From positions 1 through 64,000 of the forward strand of contig NZ_FMZS01000018.1 in the NCBI RefSeq assembly GCF_900101265.1: DNA of 64,000 bases, read 5' to 3'. The DNA is from Massilia sp. PDC64 (GTDB taxonomy: Bacteria; Pseudomonadota; Gammaproteobacteria; Burkholderiales; Burkholderiaceae_D). Under the pieces are notes generated by a model that was not told where the DNA came from, did not search any database, and saw nothing but the letters and a program-made list of their open reading frames with translations. The translations under genes and the position numbers were made by a program. Shown here one piece after another: positions 6,656 through 15,952 of this stretch (position 1 is the stretch's first letter; every line of letters begins with the position of its first letter).

Positions 6656-9241
6656 ATGTTAGCCGCATACCGCACCCATGTCGCCGAACGCGCCGCCCTC
6701 GGCGTGCCCCCGCTGCCCCTGTCGGCGGCCCAGACCACGGACCTGGTCGAACTCCTGAAGAACCCGCCGGCGGGCGAAGAAGACTTCCTGGTCGACCTGA
6801 TCACCAACCGCGTCCCGGCCGGTGTGGACGATGCGGCCAAGGTCAAGGCCGCGTTCCTGAACAAGATCGCCCGCGGCGAGGAAACCAGCCCGCTGATCTC
6901 GCGCGAACTGGCGACCCGCCTGCTGGGCACGATGCTCGGCGGCTTCAACATCAAGCCGATGATCGACCTGCTGGACGACGCCGCCGTCGGCAAGGTCGCG
7001 GCCGAAGGCCTGAAGAAGACCCTGCTGATGTTCGACTACTTCCATGACGTGAAGGAACTGGCCGACAAGGGCAGCGCCAACGCCAAGGAAGTGCTGCAGT
7101 CGTGGGCCGATGCCGAATGGTTCACGTCGCGTCCGGCCGTCCCGGAAAGCATGACGCTGACCGTGTTCAAGGTGTCCGGCGAGACCAACACCGACGACCT
7201 GTCGCCCGCTCCGGACGCGACCACCCGCCCGGACATCCCGCTGCACGCGCTGGCGATGCTGAAGAACCCGCGTCCGGGCATCGAGCCGCAGGAACCGGGC
7301 AAGATCGGCCCGATCGCGCAGATCGAGGCGCTGAAGGCCAAGGGCCACCTGGTCGCCTATGTCGGCGACGTCGTCGGCACCGGCTCCTCGCGTAAATCCG
7401 CCACCAACTCGGTGCTGTGGTTCACGGGCGAAGACATCCCGTTCATCCCGAACAAGCGCTTCGGCGGCGTGTGCCTCGGCACCAAGATCGCCCCGATCTT
7501 CTACAACACGATGGAAGACGCCGGCGCCCTGCCGATCGAAGTCGACGTGTCGAACATGGAAATGGGCGACGTCATCGAACTGCGTCCGTACGAAGGCAAG
7601 GCCCTCAAGAACGGCGAAGTGATCGCCGAGTTCAAGGTCAAGTCCGACGTGCTGTTCGACGAAGTGCGCGCCGGCGGCCGTATTCCGCTGATCATCGGCC
7701 GCGGCCTCACCGCCAAGGCCCGCGAAGCGCTGGGCCTTGCGCCGTCCACGCTGTTCCGCCTGCCGCAGAACCCGGTCGATACGGGCCGCGGCTTCTCGCT
7801 GGCCCAGAAGATGGTCGGCCGCGCATGCGGCCTGCCGGAAGGCCAGGGCATCCGTCCGGGCACGTACTGCGAACCGAAGATGACCACCGTCGGCTCCCAG
7901 GACACCACCGGCCCGATGACCCGCGACGAGCTGAAGGACCTGGCCTGCCTGGGCTTCTCGGCCGACCTCGTGATGCAATCGTTCTGCCACACGGCCGCGT
8001 ATCCGAAGCTGGTCGACGTCAAGATGCACAAGGAACTGCCGACCTTCATCGAGAACCGCGGCGGCGTCGCCCTGCGTCCGGGCGACGGCGTGATCCACTC
8101 GTGGCTGAACCGCCTGCTGCTGCCGGACACCGTCGGCACCGGCGGCGACTCGCACACACGCTTCCCGATCGGTATCTCGTTCCCGGCCGGCTCGGGCCTC
8201 GTCGCCTTCGCGGCCGCGACCGGCGTCATGCCGCTGGACATGCCGGAATCCGTGCTGGTCCGCTTCAAGGGCGAGATGAAGCCGGGCGTCACCCTGCGTG
8301 ACCTCGTCAACGCGATCCCGCTGTACGCGATCCAGCAAGGCCTGCTGACCGTCGACAAGAAGGGCAAGAAGAACATCTTCTCCGGCCGCATCCTGGAAAT
8401 CGAAGGCCTGCCGAACCTGAAGGTCGAACAGGCGTTCGAACTGTCCGACGCGTCGGCCGAGCGCTCGGCCGCCGGCTGCACGGTCCACCTGGACAAGGCA
8501 CCGATCATCGAGTACATGAACTCGAACATCACCCTGATGAAGTGGATGATCGCGAACGGCTACCTGGACCGCCGCACGCTGGAGCGCCGCATCAAGGCTA
8601 TGGAAGCGTGGCTGGCCAAGCCGGAACTGCTCGCACCGGACGCGGATGCCGAGTACGCCGCCGTCATCGAGATCGACCTGGCCGACATCCATGAACCGAT
8701 CGTCGCCTGCCCGAACGACCCGGACGACGTCAAGACGCTGTCCGACGTCGCCGGCGACAAGATCGACGACGTGTTCGTCGGCTCGTGCATGACCAACATC
8801 GGCCACTTCCGCGCCGCGTCGAAGCTCCTGGAAGGCAAGACCGACATTCCGGTCCGCCTGTGGGTGGCGCCGCCGACCAAGATGGACCAGCAGGTGCTGA
8901 CGGCCGAAGGCCACTACGGCACGCTGGGCCGCACGGGCGCGCGCATGGAAATGCCGGGCTGCTCGCTGTGCATGGGTAACCAGGCGCAGATCCGCAAGGG
9001 TGCGACCGTGATGTCGACGTCGACGCGTAACTTCCCGAACCGCCTCGGCATCGACACCCGCGTGTACCTGGGTTCGGCCGAACTGGCCGCGGTCTGCTCC
9101 ACCTTGGGCAAGATCCCGACCCGCGAGGAATACATGGCGCACATCGGCGTGATCAACCAGAACGCCGACCAGATCTATCGCTACATGAACTTCGACCAGA
9201 TCAGCGAGTTCAAGGAGGTGGCGGATACCGTCGCCGTCTGA
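6656..9241 (+). CDS. acnB: Aconitate hydratase B / 2-methylisocitrate dehydratase
   Basis: 861 residues, the AcnB length, colinear with the AcnB family from the N-terminal HEAT-like domain (LAAYRTHVAERA) through the swivel domain (GTGSSRKSATNSV near 242) to the Fe-S core. The three cluster cysteines are C711 (GSCMTNIGH), C769 and C772 (GCSLCMGN). The enzyme interconverts citrate and isocitrate through cis-aconitate in the TCA cycle and hydrates 2-methyl-cis-aconitate in the methylcitrate cycle. It is monocistronic: a strong terminator follows within 25 bp and an inverted-repeat promoter precedes it. Confidence 0.97.
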   Translation: MLAAYRTHVAERAALGVPPLPLSAAQTTDLVELLKNPPAGEEDFLVDLITNRVPAGVDDAAKVKAAFLNKIARGEETSPLISRELATRLLGTMLGGFNIKPMIDLLDDAAVGKVAAEGLKKTLLMFDYFHDVKELADKGSANAKEVLQSWADAEWFTSRPAVPESMTLTVFKVSGETNTDDLSPAPDATTRPDIPLHALAMLKNPRPGIEPQEPGKIGPIAQIEALKAKGHLVAYVGDVVGTGSSRKSATNSVLWFTGEDIPFIPNKRFGGVCLGTKIAPIFYNTMEDAGALPIEVDVSNMEMGDVIELRPYEGKALKNGEVIAEFKVKSDVLFDEVRAGGRIPLIIGRGLTAKAREALGLAPSTLFRLPQNPVDTGRGFSLAQKMVGRACGLPEGQGIRPGTYCEPKMTTVGSQDTTGPMTRDELKDLACLGFSADLVMQSFCHTAAYPKLVDVKMHKELPTFIENRGGVALRPGDGVIHSWLNRLLLPDTVGTGGDSHTRFPIGISFPAGSGLVAFAAATGVMPLDMPESVLVRFKGEMKPGVTLRDLVNAIPLYAIQQGLLTVDKKGKKNIFSGRILEIEGLPNLKVEQAFELSDASAERSAAGCTVHLDKAPIIEYMNSNITLMKWMIANGYLDRRTLERRIKAMEAWLAKPELLAPDADAEYAAVIEIDLADIHEPIVACPNDPDDVKTLSDVAGDKIDDVFVGSCMTNIGHFRAASKLLEGKTDIPVRLWVAPPTKMDQQVLTAEGHYGTLGRTGARMEMPGCSLCMGNQAQIRKGATVMSTSTRNFPNRLGIDTRVYLGSAELAAVCSTLGKIPTREEYMAHIGVINQNADQIYRYMNFDQISEFKEVADTVAV

Positions 9242-9261
9242 GACGACCGGTAACGCACGAG

Positions 9262-9288
9262 AAAGGCTCCCCGCGGGGAGCCTTTTTT
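9262..9288 (+). terminator. Rho-independent terminator after acnB
   Basis: A GC-rich hairpin AGGCTCCCCGCGGGGAGCCT followed by a run of six T, 20 bp after the acnB stop. Confidence 0.9.
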
Positions 9289-9342
9289 CATTGCGGCGTG
9301 TATGATATTTACGGGCTGTGCATTCCCATGGGAGGGACGCCG

Positions 9343-12018
9343 ATGGCCTTGAATTCGATACGCAAGCTGCGGCGCGGCCTGGTGCTGTTCGCGCTGATCC
9401 TGCCGTTGCTGTACATCCTGTCGGCCGGCACCGCGATCGTCATGGACCGCCGGTCCACGCTCGCGCAGGCGGGCTCGGACATGCGCAACATCGCCGCCAC
9501 GCTCAACGAGCACGCCCTGCGCACCTTTGGCGAGGCCGACACCCGCCTGCGCTGGGCGCTCGACGAGATCGAACGGCGCCACCTCACGCTCTCCGCCGCC
9601 GACGAGCGCGACATCCACGACATCCTGACCGCGGCGGTGGACGGCGCGCCGCAGGCGTCGGGCCTGAACGTGATCGATGGGGACGGCTGGCTGCGCGCCA
9701 GCAACAGCACCTATCCGCTGTCGCCCATCGACAGCCGCGACCGCGAATACTACATCTACCTGTCTTCCCACGCCGACCGCGGCATGCATATCTCCCGCTC
9801 GATCCGCTCGCGCACCAACGGCAAATGGTCGATCCCCATCACGCGGCGCGTCGACCGTCCGGATGGTTCGCTGAAGATGATCGGCGGCTTCGGCGTGGAC
9901 ATGACCTATTTCGATCGCTTCTACCGGACCCTGCGCCTGGGCGACAGCAGCCGCCTCATGCTGTTGCGCCGGGACGGCTGGGTGATCATGCAAACGCCGC
10001 TGGGGGCCGACGTCATGGACCGCAACGTGGCCGCGACCGCCCTGTTCCGCCAACTGGCCGCGGCGCCGTCCGGCGTCTACGAAACGGAACGCAGCATGGT
10101 CGACGGCCAGCCGCGCCTGGTCGGTTATGCGAGCCTGCCCGAGTCCGATATCGTCGCCGTCGCGAGCGTCGCGCGTGCCGAGGTGCTGCAACCGTGGGTC
10201 GTGCGCAGCTGGGAGGTCGCCGCCATCGGCGCCGTGTCGACCCTGCTGCTGCTGGGACTGCTGCGCTTCCTGTGGCTGCGCCTGGCCGACCTCGAGGAGA
10301 CCCAGGAGCGCCTCACGCGTCGCAACGCCCAGCTGGACGCGGCCCACCGGCGTTTCCAGGAACTGGTGGACGGCATCGACGGCGTCGTCTGGGAAGCCGA
10401 GCTGCCGGACTTCCACTTCACCTACGTCAGCGGCAACGCCGAGGCGATCTCGGGCTACAAGGCCGGCCAATGGATTCGCGATCCGGCCTTCTGGCGCGAC
10501 CGGCTCTGCACGACGCCGGACGGCAGGACGGTCGAGCCGGTGCTGAACATGGACGGGCCGGGCCTGCTCAAGCCCGTCGAGCACCATCTCATGACGCCGG
10601 GCGGCAGGGAGATCTGGCTGCGCAGCAACGTGATGCTTGCCGGCACGGGCGCGGGCCGCCTGCAGGTACGCGGCATCACGATCGACATCACGCGCCAGAA
10701 ACAGTCGGAGCTGCAGCTGTTCCAGGCCGTCCACGTCGACCCGCTGACCGGGCTGCCGAACCGGCGCGCCTTCGTCGACCACGTCGACCACGCACTGGCG
10801 CTGGCCGCACGCAACGGGACGATGGTCGCGCTGGTCCTGATCGACATCGACAAGTTCAGCACGCTCAACGACACCCTCGGCCACGAACGCGGCGACCAGG
10901 TACTGGTGCGGATCGGCGAGCGGCTGCGCGACTGCCTCGGCCCCACCGACATGCTGGCGCGCATGGGCGGCGACGAATTCGCCATCGCCCTCGAAGGCGG
11001 CCACCATGTCGCGCTCAAGGCCGAGCACCTGGCCGAGCGGATCCACGCCGCCTGCGCCGGCAAGCTCGCGTTCGACGACCGCGAGCTGTACCTGACGCTG
11101 AGCATGGGCATCGCCCTGTACCCGCAGGACGGTCCGGACTGCCCGACGCTGGTGCGCTGCGCCGACACCGCGCTGTACCGCGCCAAGGCCGCCGGCCGCA
11201 ACGGCTGGCAGTTCTTCGACAGCTCGATGGCGCGCCAGGTCGAGCATCGGCTCGACCTGGAAACGGGCCTGCGCCACGCCATCGACGGCGACGAATTCCA
11301 GCTGTTGTACCAGCCGCAGCGTTCGCTGCAGGACGGCCGCATCGTCGGCGCGGAAGCCCTCGTCCGCTGGGACCGTCCCGGCCGCGGCCTGGTGCCGCCC
11401 CACGAATTCATCAACGTCGCCGAAGAAAGCGGCTTCATCATCGCACTCGGCAACTGGGTGCTGCGCGCGGCGTGCTGCCAGGCCGCGGCCTGGGGCGGGA
11501 CCGGCCTGGCGCTGCGCATGGCCGTGAACGTGTCCGTGGTCCAGCTGCGCCAGGCCGATTTCGTCGACCAGGTGCGGCACGCGCTCGTCCTGTCCGGCCT
11601 GCCGCCGCACCGGCTGGAACTGGAGATCACGGAAGGCGCGTTCGTCGCCGACACCCTCGACGCGATCGGCAAGCTGCACCTGATCAAGGCCATGGGCGTG
11701 GAACTGGCGGTCGACGATTTCGGCACGGGCTATTCGTCGCTGTCCTACCTGAAGCAGTTGCCCGTCGACCGCCTCAAGGTCGACCAGAGCTTCGTCCGCG
11801 ACCTCCCGCACAGCGCAGACGACCGCGCCATCGTGCGCGCGATCCTGGCGATGGCCGCGAACCTGAACCTGCAGGTCATCGCCGAAGGCGTCGAATCGGA
11901 AGAACAGCTCGAGTTCCTGCGCGCCGAGGGATGCCAGGAAATCCAGGGATTCGTCCTGTCGCCACCCGTCAGCGCGGCCAGCTTCGCCGAGCGCTTCCTC
12001 GCCATCAACCATGCCTGA
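9343..12018 (+). CDS. Membrane-bound GGDEF-EAL cyclic-di-GMP enzyme with periplasmic sensor and PAS domain
   Basis: 891 residues from ATG 9343, which has a GGAGGG ribosome site; an upstream in-frame ATG adds only a poor leader. TM1 is about 9-33, a periplasmic Cache-like region reaches about 285 (LNVIDGDGWLRASN, SPIDSRDREYY), TM2 is about 290-312, a PAS domain follows (about 335-455), then GGDEF (542-546) and EAL (671-673) with the second catalytic segment DDFGTG (791-796). Both signature motifs are intact, so it may both make and degrade c-di-GMP. The inhibitory I-site upstream of GGDEF reads GPTD, lacking the Arg of RxxD, so product feedback is probably lost. It likely links an extracellular small-molecule signal to motility or biofilm. 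Confidence 0.92.
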   Translation: MALNSIRKLRRGLVLFALILPLLYILSAGTAIVMDRRSTLAQAGSDMRNIAATLNEHALRTFGEADTRLRWALDEIERRHLTLSAADERDIHDILTAAVDGAPQASGLNVIDGDGWLRASNSTYPLSPIDSRDREYYIYLSSHADRGMHISRSIRSRTNGKWSIPITRRVDRPDGSLKMIGGFGVDMTYFDRFYRTLRLGDSSRLMLLRRDGWVIMQTPLGADVMDRNVAATALFRQLAAAPSGVYETERSMVDGQPRLVGYASLPESDIVAVASVARAEVLQPWVVRSWEVAAIGAVSTLLLLGLLRFLWLRLADLEETQERLTRRNAQLDAAHRRFQELVDGIDGVVWEAELPDFHFTYVSGNAEAISGYKAGQWIRDPAFWRDRLCTTPDGRTVEPVLNMDGPGLLKPVEHHLMTPGGREIWLRSNVMLAGTGAGRLQVRGITIDITRQKQSELQLFQAVHVDPLTGLPNRRAFVDHVDHALALAARNGTMVALVLIDIDKFSTLNDTLGHERGDQVLVRIGERLRDCLGPTDMLARMGGDEFAIALEGGHHVALKAEHLAERIHAACAGKLAFDDRELYLTLSMGIALYPQDGPDCPTLVRCADTALYRAKAAGRNGWQFFDSSMARQVEHRLDLETGLRHAIDGDEFQLLYQPQRSLQDGRIVGAEALVRWDRPGRGLVPPHEFINVAEESGFIIALGNWVLRAACCQAAAWGGTGLALRMAVNVSVVQLRQADFVDQVRHALVLSGLPPHRLELEITEGAFVADTLDAIGKLHLIKAMGVELAVDDFGTGYSSLSYLKQLPVDRLKVDQSFVRDLPHSADDRAIVRAILAMAANLNLQVIAEGVESEEQLEFLRAEGCQEIQGFVLSPPVSAASFAERFLAINHA

Positions 12019-12069
12019 CGCCGGATCCTGTACCATGCGGCCTCCGGCCACTTCCCTCTGCCTTCGCCC

Positions 12070-12972
12070 TTGAACAGCATCCCTCTTTTCGGCTTCCGCC
12101 GCGACCTGCCCCGCTGGCGGCAACTCGTCACGCCCGCGTGGCTGGCGGGGCTCGCGGACGACGGCGCGCGCGTGTTCGAAGTCGGATGCGATGCGGCCGA
12201 CGCCTATGCGGCCTGCCACATTCCGGGCGCCGGCTACCTCGACACGACGTGGTTCGAGCAGGGCCCGCTGTGGAACAAGGTGCCCGACGCGCAACTGCTG
12301 CGCGTGCTGCTGGCCCACGGCATCCGCCATGACGTCACCGTCGTCCTGTACGGCCGCAACGTCCTCGCGGCCGCGCGCATCGCGCACCTGCTGCTGTATG
12401 CGGGCGTGGCGGACGTGCGCCTGCTCGACGGCGGTTTCGCGGCCTGGCAGCGGGCGGGTCTGCCCGTCGAACCGGGGCCGCCGCGCCCCGGTCCCGCGGC
12501 GGACGATTTCGGCGCGCCCTTCCCCGCGCGGCCCGACCTCCTGTTCGACATGGACCAGGTGCGCGGCCTGCTGCGCCATGGACACGGCACGCTGGTGAGC
12601 ATCCGCACGTGGAACGAATACATCGGCAAGACCTCGGGCTACAGCTACATCGACGCGTGCGGCGAGATCCCCGGCGCACTGTGGGGCCGCGCCGGCGAAG
12701 ACGGCGACGTGAACAGCATGGCCGCGTTCCACCACGCCGACGGGCGCATGCAGCCCGCGGCCGACATCCTGCGCATGTGGGCGGCGAGCGGCATCCATCC
12801 GGGCCGGCCGACCGTGTTCTATTGCGGCACCGGCTGGCGCGCGTCGCTCGCGTTCTTCTATGCGTGGCTGATGGGCTGGGAGCGCATCGGCGTCTACGAC
12901 GGCGGCTGGTGCGAATGGAGCCGCGACGCGGACAATCCCGTCGTGTGCCGGGCACACGTCGCCGCTGGCTAA
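12070..12972 (+). CDS. Two-domain rhodanese (thiosulfate sulfurtransferase-like)
   Basis: 300 residues using a TTG start at 12070 (no better ATG exists before the first conserved segment). The N-terminal rhodanese domain (about 20-140) has HIPGAGYLD but LYGRNVLAA in place of an active-site loop, so it is inactive, as usual. The C-terminal domain carries the catalytic Cys in YCGTGWRAS (about residues 256-264), the six-residue loop of true sulfurtransferases. It would move sulfane sulfur from thiosulfate or a persulfide to an acceptor in the cytoplasm; there is no signal peptide. It lies 51 bp after the GGDEF-EAL gene and upstream of the receptor promoter, with no functional tie visible. Confidence 0.85.
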   Translation: MNSIPLFGFRRDLPRWRQLVTPAWLAGLADDGARVFEVGCDAADAYAACHIPGAGYLDTTWFEQGPLWNKVPDAQLLRVLLAHGIRHDVTVVLYGRNVLAAARIAHLLLYAGVADVRLLDGGFAAWQRAGLPVEPGPPRPGPAADDFGAPFPARPDLLFDMDQVRGLLRHGHGTLVSIRTWNEYIGKTSGYSYIDACGEIPGALWGRAGEDGDVNSMAAFHHADGRMQPAADILRMWAASGIHPGRPTVFYCGTGWRASLAFFYAWLMGWERIGVYDGGWCEWSRDADNPVVCRAHVAAG

Positions 12973-12986
12973 AAAACAACACGCAA

Positions 12987-12998
12987 GTTATCGATATC
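12987..12998. promoter_or_regulatory. Candidate LacI-family operator upstream of the receptor promoter
   Basis: GTTATCGATATC, identical to the site at 771-782. It lies just upstream of the proposed -35 element. Confidence 0.55.
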
Positions 12999-13006
12999 AA
13001 AAATCA

Positions 13007-13035
13007 TTGTTGACTTGGTAAATTTCACATAGAAT
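13007..13035 (+). promoter_or_regulatory. Sigma-70-like promoter of the TonB-dependent receptor operon
   Basis: TTGTTG (13007-13012), 17 bp, TAGAAT (13030-13035). It is flanked by two TATCGATA operators, one upstream and one over the expected start point, an arrangement suited to looping or blocking repression. Confidence 0.5.
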
Positions 13036-13043
13036 CCGAAAAG

Positions 13044-13055
13044 GTTATCGATACC
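13044..13055. promoter_or_regulatory. Candidate LacI-family operator at the receptor transcription start
   Basis: GTTATCGATACC, 57 bp downstream of the matching copy at 12987. It begins 9 bp after the TAGAAT hexamer and so covers the +1 region. Confidence 0.55.
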
Positions 13056-13090
13056 ACACGGTAACCCATCCCATACAAAAAGAGGAAAAC

Positions 13091-15952
13091 ATGAGGAAGA
13101 CATCCAAGCATGCCTGGCGCCTTGCCACGCCCAGGCCCACCGTCGCCGCGCTGGCCGGCGCTGGCCTCCTGAGCGCCAGCCTGGCGCTGGCCCAGGAAGC
13201 CGCTCCCGCGAAGAAGGACGCGCAGGCCGACGCGAGCCCCACCCAGACCGTGATCGTCACGGGCACGGTGGGTGCGACGGAGGCGAAGCGCGCCAACGTG
13301 TCGTATTCCGTGCTCGACGCGAAGGACCTGGGCAAGTTCACGCCCATGAGCGCCGACGACTACCTGCGCGACATGCCGGGCGTGGTCGTCGAAAGCAACG
13401 AGGGCGTCGCGCGCAACGAGTCGTTCACGCGCGGCATGAGCGTGGGCACGGGCAGCCCGACGAGCGGCAACTTCTGGACGTCGATCCTGGAAGACGGCCT
13501 GCCCGTCGTCGCCGTCAAGTACAACAACTTCCAGGACAGCGATTTCTTCCGCGCCGACCTGGGTGTCTCGCGGGTCGAATCGATCCGGGGCGGGTCCACC
13601 GGCACGTCCGTCGCGTCGTCCGCGGGCGGCGTCTTCAACTTCATGCCCGGCGCCATCCGTCCCGGTGCGTCGGTGCAGACCCGCCTCGGCTTCGAGGGCG
13701 AGAATCCGCACCTGTCGTGGAAGGAAGTCGACGCGCTGTACGGCTGGAAGAACCAGGCCGGCGACCTGCGCGCCGAAGCATCCGGTTTCTACCGCACGTC
13801 GACGGGTAAAGTCGATCCCGGCCATCCGCTCAACCTGGGCGGCCAGATCAAGCTGCGCGTGCAGAAGACGTACAACACGGCGTCCGGCGGCGGCGGCACC
13901 GTGAGCCTCACGGCCAAGCACCTGGACGACACGAACTCGTGGAACGGCCAGTTCACGCTGCCCGTCCACGGGGTCCAGAATCCCGTGATGGCGCCGGGTT
14001 TCGGCAGCTCGCCGAACATGTTCTTCCGCGGCGGCCAGCACGTCGTGCCGACGGACGTCGTCGACGGCCCGGGCAGCACGCGCTACCACGATCCCGAGAA
14101 AGGCGCGAACTACAAGCAGGACGCCCTGTGGCTGAAATGGGAGCACGACACGGGCGGCCGCTGGACCTTCAACTCGGCCGTCAAGGTGCAGAACAGCCAG
14201 GCCTACCTGCAGCAGGCGTTTTATAACGCGGGCCCCGTCTCGCTGTGGAACGCGAGCACGTTCCAGGATGCCTTCGTAGTCAACCAGGCGCAGGCGACGT
14301 CCGTGGGCGCGAGCCTGAACCGCCTGCCCGGCGTGTACGAACTCTACGACCTGAACACGGGCGCGCTGCGCGCCCGCGTCGCCAACAACGTCGGCAAGTC
14401 GAGCGGCACCAACTACCGCACGGGCGCGGCCTGCCCCGCAGGCTCGATCGCGAGCCCCGCGCAGTGCGTGCTGTCCACGAACCTGCCGAACGCGAATTTC
14501 GACCTCGGCGGCGGCCTCGTGAACGGCATCATGGTGCCGTCGGCGAGCAGCGTTTCCAACCAGGACGTCGTCTACATGACGAACGCGAACCTGGGCACGC
14601 GCACGTCGAAGGACGTCATGCTCGACTTCATGGCCACCTATGCGGGCGACAACTACCGCGTGCAGGCGGGCATGTTCGCCGTGCAGGCCGACCAGGGCCT
14701 GGACACGTATTTCAACGGTCGCGGCCTGTCGGCCTTCGCCGACGGCCAGGTCGCGAACCTGGGCGTGCGCTACGTGACGGCGCAAGGCACCTACCAGCTG
14801 ACCGATCCGGGCGGCTGGGGACGCGTGGGCGGCGGCTACGTCGACGGCCTCAATCCGTACCGCTACCGGGACCGCGAACGCGACATCTCGCCGCTGCTGG
14901 GCGCGTCCTGGTCGCCCGGCAAATGGGACCTGAACGGCAGTTACAAGGGCACGCTGACGCTCGCGAAGACGCACACGATCCCGTACCTGACGGCACCGCA
15001 GGCCACGGGTGCGAACTCGCTGGGCTACGGCGGCCTGGACGGCAACCCCAACACGTGGTACGACAACCAGAACTACGTGCGCGGCGCGCCGATCGACGCG
15101 ACCAAGCGCGTCTTCCTGAAGAACTGGACGGCGTCCGTCGGCTACAACGTGACGCCATCCGACAAGGTGTACTACCGCCACAGCATGGCCGGCAACAACA
15201 TCAGCGGCATCCTGACACGGTACGCGACCCAGTTCAACGCCGACAACAAGCCGCTGTATCCGCAGGCCGACCTGAAACAGGACGAACTGGCATGGGTGTT
15301 CGGCCGCGGCGGCATCAGCGGCCAGGTGACGCTGTTCCGCACCGAACTGCTGTTGTGGCAGCAGCAGACGCCGCTGAACGTGGACGGTTCCACCTACGTC
15401 GTCGAATACCTCGACCACTACCTGACGAAGGGCGCGGAAGGCTGGCTGAAATGGCGCGTGACGCCGAAGTTCAGCTGGACGAGTTCCGGCCTGTTCTCGC
15501 AGGCGCGCGCGCTGGCGGTGGGCAGCTTCTCGGCCGGCAGCCCGGGACCGGGCGACGACGTGCTGACGACGGTGGCCGGCATCATGGCACGCACACCGAA
15601 GTGGGTGTTGTCGAACACATTCTCGTACGAGTGGAACGACTTCCAGTTCAACGTGCGCCACCGCTACATGTCGCGCCGCAAGCTGGACAACAACCCGGTC
15701 AACAACATCTACCTGCCGGAACAGCGCAACGTGGACCTGTCCGTGATGTATGCGGGCTTCAAGAACCTGCGCCTCTCGCTCGACGTGCGCAATGCCCTGA
15801 ACAACAAGTACATCAGCGGCTTCGACACGATGCTGCCGACGGTGACCGGCGTGACGAAGAACGACATCTACCAGCAGTTGCCGAACGCCGGCGGCTGGGT
15901 GGCGTTGAATTCGCCGCGCTCGTTCTGGCTGACGGCGCGGTACGACTTCTGA
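13091..15952 (+). CDS. TonB-dependent outer-membrane receptor for a glycan
   Basis: 953 residues. The signal peptide is about 1-35 (ending LALAQ), the TonB-box-like segment TVIVTG is at 53-58, the plug follows (SADDYLRDMPGVVVES near 88-103; VESIRGGSTGTSVASSAGGVFNF near 168), then a 22-strand barrel that ends in Phe (ARYDF), as expected for outer-membrane insertion. It would import oligosaccharides using energy from TonB-ExbBD. The call as a sugar receptor rests on the next genes, a lyase and an esterase, coupled by a 1-base overlap, and on the operators shared with GH43 and GH97. No SusD partner is present, consistent with a proteobacterial system. Confidence 0.93.
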   Translation: MRKTSKHAWRLATPRPTVAALAGAGLLSASLALAQEAAPAKKDAQADASPTQTVIVTGTVGATEAKRANVSYSVLDAKDLGKFTPMSADDYLRDMPGVVVESNEGVARNESFTRGMSVGTGSPTSGNFWTSILEDGLPVVAVKYNNFQDSDFFRADLGVSRVESIRGGSTGTSVASSAGGVFNFMPGAIRPGASVQTRLGFEGENPHLSWKEVDALYGWKNQAGDLRAEASGFYRTSTGKVDPGHPLNLGGQIKLRVQKTYNTASGGGGTVSLTAKHLDDTNSWNGQFTLPVHGVQNPVMAPGFGSSPNMFFRGGQHVVPTDVVDGPGSTRYHDPEKGANYKQDALWLKWEHDTGGRWTFNSAVKVQNSQAYLQQAFYNAGPVSLWNASTFQDAFVVNQAQATSVGASLNRLPGVYELYDLNTGALRARVANNVGKSSGTNYRTGAACPAGSIASPAQCVLSTNLPNANFDLGGGLVNGIMVPSASSVSNQDVVYMTNANLGTRTSKDVMLDFMATYAGDNYRVQAGMFAVQADQGLDTYFNGRGLSAFADGQVANLGVRYVTAQGTYQLTDPGGWGRVGGGYVDGLNPYRYRDRERDISPLLGASWSPGKWDLNGSYKGTLTLAKTHTIPYLTAPQATGANSLGYGGLDGNPNTWYDNQNYVRGAPIDATKRVFLKNWTASVGYNVTPSDKVYYRHSMAGNNISGILTRYATQFNADNKPLYPQADLKQDELAWVFGRGGISGQVTLFRTELLLWQQQTPLNVDGSTYVVEYLDHYLTKGAEGWLKWRVTPKFSWTSSGLFSQARALAVGSFSAGSPGPGDDVLTTVAGIMARTPKWVLSNTFSYEWNDFQFNVRHRYMSRRKLDNNPVNNIYLPEQRNVDLSVMYAGFKNLRLSLDVRNALNNKYISGFDTMLPTVTGVTKNDIYQQLPNAGGWVALNSPRSFWLTARYDF

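Noticed and set aside
9181..12957. Open frame of about 1258 codons on the minus strand opposite the GGDEF-EAL and rhodanese genes
   Set aside because: Antisense shadow; the plus-strand proteins have complete catalytic motifs.
14245..15951. Upstream in-frame extension of the lyase gene through the TonB-receptor gene
   Set aside because: The extension overlaps the receptor in another frame; a signal peptide begins exactly at 15952 after a TGATG junction.
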